From an uncultured Bacteroides sp. (GTDB lineage Bacteria; Bacteroidota; Bacteroidia; Bacteroidales; Bacteroidaceae), in NCBI GenBank assembly GCA_900557355.1, contig USSR01000326.1, positions 1-7,608 on the forward strand: a DNA stretch of 7,608 bases, written 5' to 3'. Below, one piece after another: positions 1-6,447 of the stretch. How positions within the stretch are numbered: position 1 is the stretch's first letter; every line of letters begins with the position of its first letter. Below the pieces are notes generated by a model. That model did no database searches. It had not been told where the DNA came from and saw only the letters and a list, made by a program, of their open reading frames with translations. Position numbers and translations under genes: made by a program.

Positions 1-1341
1 TTAATCATAGGTGCGTGTATCCCAGAAAAAATTGTTTGCCCCCATAGCATACAGATGCCTCTTATCAATGTCTTTCAGATAATCCACAACCGATGCCATC
101 GCAAGGGTATCTCCGGACAGTTCATTTCCTAACGCAAACATCACAAAAGAAGGGTGATTGCCGTACGCCTCCATGATTTTTTCTCCTTCAGCTTTCATAT
201 AGTCCACTAAAGCCGTATCGTTTGCCCTATATTTTCCCCACAATGGTAACTCCACCTGCAAAAAGACGCCAAGTTCATCGGCTGCTTCAAAAGCAGCTGA
301 AGGAGGAGTCCATGAATGACAGCGGATATGATTGATGCCATAAGATTGGACGGTGGAAAGATATTTCAGCCAATCCACCTTTTCCATACTCGGATAACCG
401 GTCAAAGGGAAGACCCCACCTTCATGCTTGCCCCTTAAAAAGACAACACGGTCATTGTTCATCAATCTGCCGTCCACTGAATGAAAATCACGGATACCAA
501 AACTCTGTTTCCGGCTTATTCCTGTTTCACTTTCCAACGACAAACTATATAAATATGGATTATATTCATCCCATAACTGAGGATTCTCTATTTTAAAATT
601 CAAATGCAAAGTCTCAGTATCCTGGTCAACATCCATCGAGAATTCCTTATGAACACATAGATTTCCTGAATGGTCGCGAACAGTCAACTTAAAAAGTTCC
701 TTTTTAGTCTGAAAAGTGTTCTTTAGCAAATTCACTGTCAGAACACATTCGCCACGAAGGGAAGCGTCAATTCGCATGCTACGAACATCCACCTCGTACA
801 AGCGTCTTAAATAGAATTTTCCCAATATACCATTCCAGTTTGTCTGAGTATGCTCTGAATAGGCATGCGATCCTCCTAACGGTAAAAGAGATTTTGTGTT
901 ATCCACCACAATCTTCAACTGATGCTTACCTTTACTCAACCCATTCTTTAAAACATATTTATGCGGAGCAGACACACTTGATTGAGTTCCGACTAAAGAA
1001 TCATTCACATAAAGCATAGAATATTTAGTGCGCTCCATATACAATTCCAGAGGTTTACTCTCCCAATTTTCGGGAATCTCAATTTCTTTTGTAAAAGCCG
1101 CCTTCCCCTCATAATGAAATTCCTCTGACAACTTATTCACCGCAGAATCCCTAACCGCTACCCCCAATTTGTTTTCAGCCAAGGAACCCGGCAAAACGAC
1201 CGAATGTTCTGTCGAGTCGATAGCTACACTCCATTCACCGGACAGGTCCATCACTTCACCCTGTTGAGCACAAGCTGTAAGAAAACCTTGCAGCATACAT
1301 AAAACCCATAACGCTTTCATACAATTTCTCATTTCAATCAT
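1..1341 (-). CDS. Glycoside hydrolase family 2 lipoprotein, C-terminally truncated (beta-galactosidase/beta-glucuronidase type)
   Basis: The protein has 446 residues. The N-terminal signal peptide ends in a lipobox (LTAC, Cys24), so it is probably a lipoprotein. A GH2 sugar-binding jelly-roll domain spans about residues 30-185, an immunoglobulin-like beta-sandwich about 186-285, and the start of the TIM barrel about 286-446. Seen motifs are the barrel entry FLRGKHEGGVFPLTGYP (about 302-317), GINHIRCHSWTPP (335-347) and FALGNELSG (402-410), where Glu407 is the expected acid/base. GH2 enzymes of this Bacteroides type usually run to 800 residues or more, with the nucleophile Glu roughly 80-120 residues past the acid/base. 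Here a TAA at bases 1-3 ends the frame 39 residues after Glu407, so the nucleophile and half the barrel are missing. The product is probably inactive unless the rest is made separately. ATG at 1341 is the longest start; Met4 or Met8 would also give a good signal peptide. The gene follows the transglutaminase gene by 27 nt, likely co-transcribed. The exact substrate cannot be told. Confidence 0.85.
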   Translation of the reverse strand: MIEMRNCMKALWVLCMLQGFLTACAQQGEVMDLSGEWSVAIDSTEHSVVLPGSLAENKLGVAVRDSAVNKLSEEFHYEGKAAFTKEIEIPENWESKPLELYMERTKYSMLYVNDSLVGTQSSVSAPHKYVLKNGLSKGKHQLKIVVDNTKSLLPLGGSHAYSEHTQTNWNGILGKFYLRRLYEVDVRSMRIDASLRGECVLTVNLLKNTFQTKKELFKLTVRDHSGNLCVHKEFSMDVDQDTETLHLNFKIENPQLWDEYNPYLYSLSLESETGISRKQSFGIRDFHSVDGRLMNNDRVVFLRGKHEGGVFPLTGYPSMEKVDWLKYLSTVQSYGINHIRCHSWTPPSAAFEAADELGVFLQVELPLWGKYRANDTALVDYMKAEGEKIMEAYGNHPSFVMFALGNELSGDTLAMASVVDYLKDIDKRHLYAMGANNFFWDTRTYD

Positions 1342-1368
1342 TGTTACGTTTAATAATATTACTAATCA

Positions 1369-3354
1369 TTACATCCAGATAACTTCGCCATCTTCATATA
1401 AGAAAATGCGTTCCTTTATCTTTCGATCCACTTTAGTCGATTGTTTCAGTCTCAACAACACGTTTCGGGGAACATTCCTGAAAACCAAGTCATCTTTCCC
1501 ACCCTTCTGTAAATCTAAAGATTTCCAGCCATTCTTCCAATACATCAACTCATAACTACTATTAGCATAGATATGAGAATACATGTAAGGAGAGAACACA
1601 ATTGATGTAATTGGGTATTCTTTCCCTAAATCTATCTCTACCACACCATCTACAGTCAATCCTCGATAAGCCGTAGAAGTGAAATTATCAAAAATATAAT
1701 CCGGAATGCCATCTTGTCCCAAAGTGTCCAAATGAGATATAATCCTTGCACCTCTAATCTTATCGCCATGTGCATAAAAACTTAATTCACTCAGTGCAAG
1801 CATTTTGGTGGGCAAATACAGACGAAAGAATCGGTATTGTGAATCAAGATCTGACTTATAGACTGTATTTCGAACAGGAAGCATAGGTGATAATTGACAT
1901 AACGTATCTTCACTTTCTCCTTTACAGCCTACAATAAAAGCATTTGTCATAAGATCCAGATTTCTCCAATTCTTCGTATGCTCGGGAGCAACATTTCTGA
2001 TAACCACACTATCCTCCAGTTCTCCAGTCATTTCCAAAGAACGAACATTGCCGGATTTAGTCAATAAAAAAGGATGAGCCGCAGGTAAAACATTGCCAGC
2101 TCTATAATAGACAGGTAAATAAACAATATTCCTACCCATACCATGAAAAAGGGCTTCCCCTTCCTCAATCTTACCGACCTGTACCGGCACCCATCCTTTA
2201 GAGCCGTATACAGACAGATAAGCATAATCGGTGTTTTTCGGTAAAGTAGCACGCAAGTTAATTTTCACATCTGTTGTCTCAAAGTATTCCGAAGAAACAT
2301 CTATCTTCTTGAAGTCACGGAATAGCGGCGGAATATCCTCCAATGGAACCTCTTTATCTATCAAAGTCGTTTCCAAATGAGTAGAATAAGTTCTCCTATA
2401 TATTTTAGGTGCCCAAAACTCAACCCTTCCGTCAAAATCACGTACCCCTGTATTGCTATAAAGCCGATTATATCTCCAGTTATCTTCATTCCAAAAGGGA
2501 TCAAACGCATAGCACGAATCTTTTGTTACCAGTACATTCCAAGAATGCGAATCCTCCCCGTTCCCCCAAGCCGGAACAAAATCTATAGTGACAGGAACAC
2601 CCAAAGCCGAAAAAAGCAAAGTATTAAAAACACTCCGTTCAGGACACCGCCCTCCACCAATCTGTAAAAGAGATTCAGAACTTAGAATAGGAATACCTGA
2701 TTGGTAAAAAGTGGAAAAGAAAATATTTTTATACAAGTATAATAAAGAATCACTCTCCATCAATATTGATTTCCGGTTATTTACATAAAATTTCTTTCGA
2801 TATAACTGGTTAAAATATAATCGAGAATCGTCCAACACAAAGTTCCTACCGCGACAGAAAGGCAAAATATATTCGCAAAAAGACTCAAATGGATAATCAC
2901 GCGTAAACGCATTCTCTTTCCATGCACGAAAAGCGATTTCAATTTCTGCTATCAATTGTTTTGCGGTAACAACCTCCCACATTGGAACATACTTTACAGA
3001 TTGCTTCTTAGGGTATACACGCCACAGACTGTCAATCATCTTCACAATACGCACATTGGGGACATCTCGATGCAATTTCCTTAAAGAGTCACACGTATGA
3101 TAAAGAGGTTGATAACATGATAGCGAAGCACTATCCGGTACAGAAAAACCCACCATGTTTTCTATCAGAAAACAGGCTGCCTTAAATTTTAATGTACTGT
3201 CGCGATAATGCTCCAACACCTTTTCCAATTCATGCCGATTATCTCCAGAAAGCAACAACACATCTCTCACTTGCCGACTATAATCAACACAAGCAGTAAA
3301 AAAGCAAACGTACCCTAAACTTATAACAAATTGCACCAATTTTTCAAATTTCAT
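1369..3354 (-). CDS. Transglutaminase-like domain lipoprotein with C-terminal discoidin-like domain
   Basis: I chose the ATG at 3354 (661 residues), because it places a short basic start (MKFEK) directly before the hydrophobic stretch and the lipobox FFTAC (Cys22). A GTG start 30 nt upstream is possible but would lengthen the signal peptide oddly. The middle of the protein carries a transglutaminase-like core: GGGRCPERS (Cys237), DSHSWNV (His270) and YAFDPFW (Asp285), in the usual Cys-His-Asp order and spacing for this fold. About residues 350-450 look like a beta-sandwich domain. About residues 510-655 resemble a galactose-binding/F5-8C-like module (for example FRLYLPTKMLALSELSF and VVEIDLGKEYPITSIVF). 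Proteins with this layout are common lipoproteins in Bacteroidales. They may be peptidases or amidases, or may bind glycans, but the substrate is unknown. The gene sits 27 nt before the GH2 gene and 119 nt after the signal peptidase gene, so it may start a separate unit. Confidence 0.8.
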   Translation of the reverse strand: MKFEKLVQFVISLGYVCFFTACVDYSRQVRDVLLLSGDNRHELEKVLEHYRDSTLKFKAACFLIENMVGFSVPDSASLSCYQPLYHTCDSLRKLHRDVPNVRIVKMIDSLWRVYPKKQSVKYVPMWEVVTAKQLIAEIEIAFRAWKENAFTRDYPFESFCEYILPFCRGRNFVLDDSRLYFNQLYRKKFYVNNRKSILMESDSLLYLYKNIFFSTFYQSGIPILSSESLLQIGGGRCPERSVFNTLLFSALGVPVTIDFVPAWGNGEDSHSWNVLVTKDSCYAFDPFWNEDNWRYNRLYSNTGVRDFDGRVEFWAPKIYRRTYSTHLETTLIDKEVPLEDIPPLFRDFKKIDVSSEYFETTDVKINLRATLPKNTDYAYLSVYGSKGWVPVQVGKIEEGEALFHGMGRNIVYLPVYYRAGNVLPAAHPFLLTKSGNVRSLEMTGELEDSVVIRNVAPEHTKNWRNLDLMTNAFIVGCKGESEDTLCQLSPMLPVRNTVYKSDLDSQYRFFRLYLPTKMLALSELSFYAHGDKIRGARIISHLDTLGQDGIPDYIFDNFTSTAYRGLTVDGVVEIDLGKEYPITSIVFSPYMYSHIYANSSYELMYWKNGWKSLDLQKGGKDDLVFRNVPRNVLLRLKQSTKVDRKIKERIFLYEDGEVIWM

Positions 3355-3404
3355 TTTTGCATTTATATTTTCTTCATACAACACCTTTATAGGAATCTAC
3401 TTCA

Positions 3405-3436
3405 ATAAAAAACAGTGATCATATTTCAAAGACACT
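3405..3436 (-). terminator. Possible weak intrinsic terminator after the signal peptidase gene
   Basis: Read on the minus strand, AGTGTC and GATCACT can pair as a six-base-pair stem with one bulged T around a ten-base loop, followed by GTTTTTT. This lies in the 119-nt gap between the signal peptidase and transglutaminase genes, the only large gap in the window. The stem is short and AT-rich, so it may only attenuate transcription or may be chance. No convincing Bacteroides-type promoter was found in the same gap. Confidence 0.25.
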
Positions 3437-3473
3437 TAGGAATTATCAGTCAAAAAGTTCAGTATCTTCACAC

Positions 3474-4235
3474 CTATATTTTCTTAAACATTCTTTCCCA
3501 ACGAATCTTTCCTGTCTTTCCATCCTTAGAAAACCAAATAAACAATCCTGTTCCCAAAATAAAATCATCCGGTAATATTCCCCAAAAACGTGAATCATAA
3601 GAATCCATGCAGTTATCTCCTTGCATAAAGTAATAATTGCTTTTAAAACAATAACTGTGCATTACCGTATCAGCATGTATAATCGTTCCCTCTTTCTGAA
3701 GTTCCGGCATTTGCCCTGTCTCATATTCTATGCAACGACTGTAATGTTGAAAATTTATCAAATTAATGATTACAATATCTCCTTGCCGTGGAAGGTAAAC
3801 ACTATCTACACGCCCCCTCCACTCCCAACGATAAATATTCCCAGGAATAGCAACACAACGTTTACAGAAATATAAGTCTCTATTCATCCTCATTTGTTCT
3901 TCCCCTTTAGAATATGGAAAATTAAATATCACTACATCTCCTACACAAACATTACGTTCCCCTTTCTTTCGCTCTACAATATAATGTTTTGAACGAACAG
4001 TATCTTTCTCCAACAATCTCCTTCCTGGAATACGCAAAGAAGCAATAATGTAATCTCCCGCAAGCAAAGTGGGTGACATAGAATAAGTGGGTATAACGCA
4101 TGATGTTAGCCAATACAGACGAATTATAATATAAATCTGCATGAAAGCCAAACACCACAGTATACCCCAGCCCAAACATTTCAAATATTGTTTAGATAAA
4201 AGTTTTTTAGAAAAATAATTCATAAAACATCCCAT
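3474..4235 (-). CDS. Signal peptidase I (S26 family), probably dedicated to this locus
   Basis: This is a 253-residue membrane serine protease of the LepB/S26 type, which removes signal peptides on the outer face of the inner membrane. One membrane segment (about 21-45) precedes box B, YSMSPTL, with Ser52 as nucleophile. Box D is KRCVAIPGN with Lys125 as general base, and box E is GDNCMDSYDSRFWG at 206-219. All catalytic boxes are therefore present. The sequence between boxes D and E is long (about 134-205) and contains several cysteines, which differs from compact housekeeping enzymes. The ATG at 4235 has a GAGGTG sequence five bases upstream; Met5 is an alternative. The gene follows the thioredoxin-like gene by 32 nt in a likely operon with the small exported protein, and cleavage of that protein's leader is an obvious but unproven role. 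It is unlikely to be the cell's only signal peptidase, given its setting. The fold assignment is secure; the substrate is inferred. Confidence 0.93.
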   Translation of the reverse strand: MGCFMNYFSKKLLSKQYLKCLGWGILWCLAFMQIYIIIRLYWLTSCVIPTYSMSPTLLAGDYIIASLRIPGRRLLEKDTVRSKHYIVERKKGERNVCVGDVVIFNFPYSKGEEQMRMNRDLYFCKRCVAIPGNIYRWEWRGRVDSVYLPRQGDIVIINLINFQHYSRCIEYETGQMPELQKEGTIIHADTVMHSYCFKSNYYFMQGDNCMDSYDSRFWGILPDDFILGTGLFIWFSKDGKTGKIRWERMFKKI

Positions 4236-4240
4236 TTAGA

Positions 4241-4246
4241 CACCTC
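4241..4246 (-). promoter_or_regulatory. Shine-Dalgarno-like site of the signal peptidase gene
   Basis: GAGGTG on the minus strand lies five bases before the ATG at 4235. GAGG can pair with the 16S rRNA tail. The other starts in this window have AT-rich leaders without such a motif, which is usual in Bacteroidetes, so this site supports the upstream ATG over the in-frame Met5. Confidence 0.4.
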
Positions 4247-4267
4247 ATATTCAAAGTATTCATACAG

Positions 4268-4828
4268 TCACTTCATTCTGTTTTTCACCCCACTAAGATA
4301 TATACGAGTTAGATTACTCCTATTCTTTTCCGGAAAAAACAAAGATTTGATTCTCCCCACTTCATCTGTAAAAGCAAAAAATCTTTGCTCTGTTCCATTT
4401 TCCCTATGAAAAGGAAACCTTATTGAATCAATTGAGGCATTCATATATCTAAAGTTATTAAGTTTATTCTTTAAAATAATTTGATTTTCACGTTCCATTC
4501 TATATACCGGAAGCAACAATACTTTATCTTTTCCTATTTCTTGTTGAACCCTATACAACTCCGCAAGATCTTGATATATGCATTCATCACACATATCCTC
4601 CGAAAAGCAATAAATTAAAGAATTCTTTTCCAGTACAATATTAAAATTTAGATATTCTACTGATAGGTCTTTTACCATTTCCACAGAATACTCCACATAA
4701 GATAACAACGTAGCATTCTTTTTACGTAATTTATTCACTTCATACTCATTAATTACCCCTCTCCCGACAAACAACGTGAAAAGAACAACAGTAGTCCCCA
4801 AAATAGATTTCCTAATTCTTGTATTCAT
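4268..4828 (-). CDS. Membrane-anchored thioredoxin-like protein with C-D-E-C motif
   Basis: This protein has 186 residues. A basic start and hydrophobic segment (about 8-24) suggest a signal anchor, with the rest in the periplasm. A heptad-like stretch at about 28-60 may form a short coiled coil. The strand LIYCFSEDMCDEC (71-83) followed by a helix resembles the thioredoxin beta-strand/CXXC/helix unit, with Cys80 and Cys83 as the pair and an extra Cys74. About residues 148-164 (RFFAFTDEVGRIKSLFF) resemble the later thioredoxin strands, but the usual cis-proline before that strand is not seen; Gln or Arg occupies the region. Residues DSI at 134-136 match the Bacteroides O-glycosylation motif. 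The start overlaps the end of the propeller gene by 17 nt. A redox or disulfide role towards the Cys-rich small protein is inferred from context. It could instead be a degenerate TlpA-like protein without enzyme activity. Confidence 0.7.
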   Translation of the reverse strand: MNTRIRKSILGTTVVLFTLFVGRGVINEYEVNKLRKKNATLLSYVEYSVEMVKDLSVEYLNFNIVLEKNSLIYCFSEDMCDECIYQDLAELYRVQQEIGKDKVLLLPVYRMERENQIILKNKLNNFRYMNASIDSIRFPFHRENGTEQRFFAFTDEVGRIKSLFFPEKNRSNLTRIYLSGVKNRMK

Positions 4829-6059
4829 AATAGAGTATAATAGGGTTTGAGTCTTCTGTCAATTCCTTTATACACTCTTGATTACTCAGTTTCTCCGAAA
4901 TCATATTTTCTTCTATAAAATATTTAAGTTCCGCTAAATTATCACACGAAACATAATAATATCCTCCTGTTTCATCTGTACTTAGAAATATAGGTAATTG
5001 GAAATGTTCAGGAATTATTCGGAATAAAACGTCATCTGTTGTCCGCGAATAAACAAAAGTTTTTTCTCTATTTACATCATATTCCACAAAATATGAAATT
5101 TGTCCCATACAATTGAAATATAATTTATTATTATACTCAAAAACATTGGATATTTGATATATCTTATTTTGAGCTGACAAACGGGATAGTAAAGCCATCA
5201 TACGATTACTGCGAATTCTCGGATTAGAAGTTGGTACTTTTTCTTCATCTAAGATATCCTCCTTTTGCATTAAACGCTTGCCTTCGATTGTTAACAAAGG
5301 AACTACCTCACCATTTTTAAAACCCATAATAGTATCCATCAGCCCTAAAACAAATAAATCTTCACCATTTCTAATCTTATAAAATATATTTCCATGGATT
5401 AATTCGTCATTCCAGCCTTTATTATAAAAAGCTGCATCCAGCCAACGAGCAATAATCTCTCCGGATGTCGCATTAATCTGATACAACAAATAATAGATAT
5501 CGGTGGCCTTACCATTCCTGTTACAAGCTTGCGCTGCATATAAATATCCGTTATTATATGTGATATAATCAACATCTGCCTTTTTACTTATATTCACATT
5601 TCCTTTATATTCTCCTGAAGACATATCATATTTACAAATTCTGTTCTTAGCCTTGTCAAATATATAAATTTCATTTGTATCAGGATTAATAGCAAAATCC
5701 CTGCAACTAATATATTCACCCGGCCCTACACCAAGATTACCAAATCGGCGTACAAAATTTCCATCTTTTTGGAAAACATATACTCCCTGAGATTTACGAT
5801 CCAATAAATATAAACTATCTTCATGAATAAGCATTTTATTTATCCCAATCAACGCAACTTCTTTATTATCCAAAATAATAGCTGTTGCCTTCTTAAAAAG
5901 ATTGGAATATTTAAATTCAACAGTAGATATGCTATCCAAATTTGCAACAAATACAGAATTTTCACTTGTAGCCCGATTCTCATTTTTACATGAAAAGAAC
6001 ATAACAAACAAAAAACAACATGCTGTTTTTATAATAATCAAATACTGCCTGTGTAACAT
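4812..6059 (-). CDS. 6-bladed beta-propeller lipoprotein
   Basis: The protein has 415 residues. The signal peptide ends at lipobox FFSC (Cys24), so it is predicted to be a lipoprotein of the cell envelope. Repeated NHL/YncE-like blades are visible, for example DSLYLLDRKSQGVYVFQKDG (about 81-100), FVRRFGNLGVGPGEY (about 102-116) and IYIFDKAKNRICKYD (about 131-145). The RFG..GxGPGEY turn is typical of the Bacteroides 6-bladed beta-propeller lipoproteins that sit next to NVEALA proteins. No catalytic residues are evident; the fold usually binds proteins, peptides or glycans. The ATG shares one base with the stop of the small protein gene (TAATG), so the two are probably translationally coupled and the propeller is a candidate partner of that protein. 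Potential O-glycosylation motifs DSI (42-44) and DSL (81-83) fit an exported protein. The gene is notably AT-rich compared with the GH2 gene. The fold assignment is strong; the ligand is unknown. Confidence 0.85.
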   Translation of the reverse strand: MLHRQYLIIIKTACCFLFVMFFSCKNENRATSENSVFVANLDSISTVEFKYSNLFKKATAIILDNKEVALIGINKMLIHEDSLYLLDRKSQGVYVFQKDGNFVRRFGNLGVGPGEYISCRDFAINPDTNEIYIFDKAKNRICKYDMSSGEYKGNVNISKKADVDYITYNNGYLYAAQACNRNGKATDIYYLLYQINATSGEIIARWLDAAFYNKGWNDELIHGNIFYKIRNGEDLFVLGLMDTIMGFKNGEVVPLLTIEGKRLMQKEDILDEEKVPTSNPRIRSNRMMALLSRLSAQNKIYQISNVFEYNNKLYFNCMGQISYFVEYDVNREKTFVYSRTTDDVLFRIIPEHFQLPIFLSTDETGGYYYVSCDNLAELKYFIEENMISEKLSNQECIKELTEDSNPIILYYEYKN

Positions 6060-6418
6060 TATTCACAACTTTTAGTAGAAATATATTCATTATGCGCTAT
6101 TACAGCGCCTTCACAATCATAAAAATAATATTCAACTCCATCATCACAAATACCTAACCCATTACCTTGGCATGTATAAGTAATAGTCACACGATTATAC
6201 ATTTTTACACCACGGCAATCTTGCATCGTAACATCACCAGTTGTATCAGTAGTACATGAGCCACCACCTTCCTCAGTTGAATTACTCTGCCCCATAGAAG
6301 CTAAAGATGTCATTAACAAATCACTTGAATGTTCTGTGTTCAACATAACTTTCACATTCAATACAGAAACTGCACATAAAACAATCGCAAATACGATTAA
6401 CTTTAGATTTTTTTTCAT
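6059..6418 (-). CDS. Small exported Cys-rich protein, NVEALA-like
   Basis: This is a 119-residue protein. A basic start (MKKNLK) and hydrophobic segment (about 7-20) are followed by NVKVMLNTEHSSDLLMTSLA. The SDLL..SLA stretch (32-40) lines up with the SDLxLxNVEALA region of Bacteroides NVEALA proteins, but the NVEALA letters are not conserved. SLA (38-40) has small residues at -3 and -1, as at a signal peptidase I site, although it lies far from the hydrophobic core. The predicted mature part starts with a Ser/Glu/Gly-rich linker (EEGGGS) and has six cysteines (55, 68, 83, 91, 102, 118), enough for three disulfides. D58-T59-T60 fits the Bacteroides O-glycosylation motif. No catalytic motif is seen. 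The gene lies 29 nt after the ligase gene and overlaps the propeller start by one base. NVEALA proteins have no firm function known to me. The family call is by pattern and context, not by search. Confidence 0.75.
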   Translation of the reverse strand: MKKNLKLIVFAIVLCAVSVLNVKVMLNTEHSSDLLMTSLASMGQSNSTEEGGGSCTTDTTGDVTMQDCRGVKMYNRVTITYTCQGNGLGICDDGVEYYFYDCEGAVIAHNEYISTKSCE

Positions 6419-6447
6419 AATAAATCAGATAAAATTAATAATTAAAA

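Noticed and set aside
2377..2667. Plus-strand open frame of 96 codons
   Set aside because: It lies wholly antisense inside the transglutaminase gene, has no recognisable domain or start signal, and the minus-strand frame there encodes the conserved catalytic core.
3354..3384. GTG start at 3384 for the transglutaminase-like gene
   Set aside because: It adds ten mostly polar residues, two of them acidic (Glu-Glu), before the signal peptide; the ATG at 3354 gives a normal lipoprotein signal.
3427..3456. Possible Bacteroides promoter (TTTG, then TGTCTTTG, minus strand) before the transglutaminase gene
   Set aside because: The spacer is about 16 bases where 19-21 is usual, and the -7 box has a mismatch at its second position, so it is not supported as a promoter.
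3952..4179. Minus-strand open frame of 75 codons inside the signal peptidase gene
   Set aside because: It is an out-of-frame shadow; the real frame holds the S26 box B.
6059..6418. The small Cys-rich protein as an enzyme-modified peptide precursor (lanthipeptide or radical-SAM type)
   Set aside because: No modifying enzyme (LanM-like, radical SAM, YcaO) and no dedicated ABC transporter is in the window; the signal-peptide-like N-terminus fits ordinary Sec export better.
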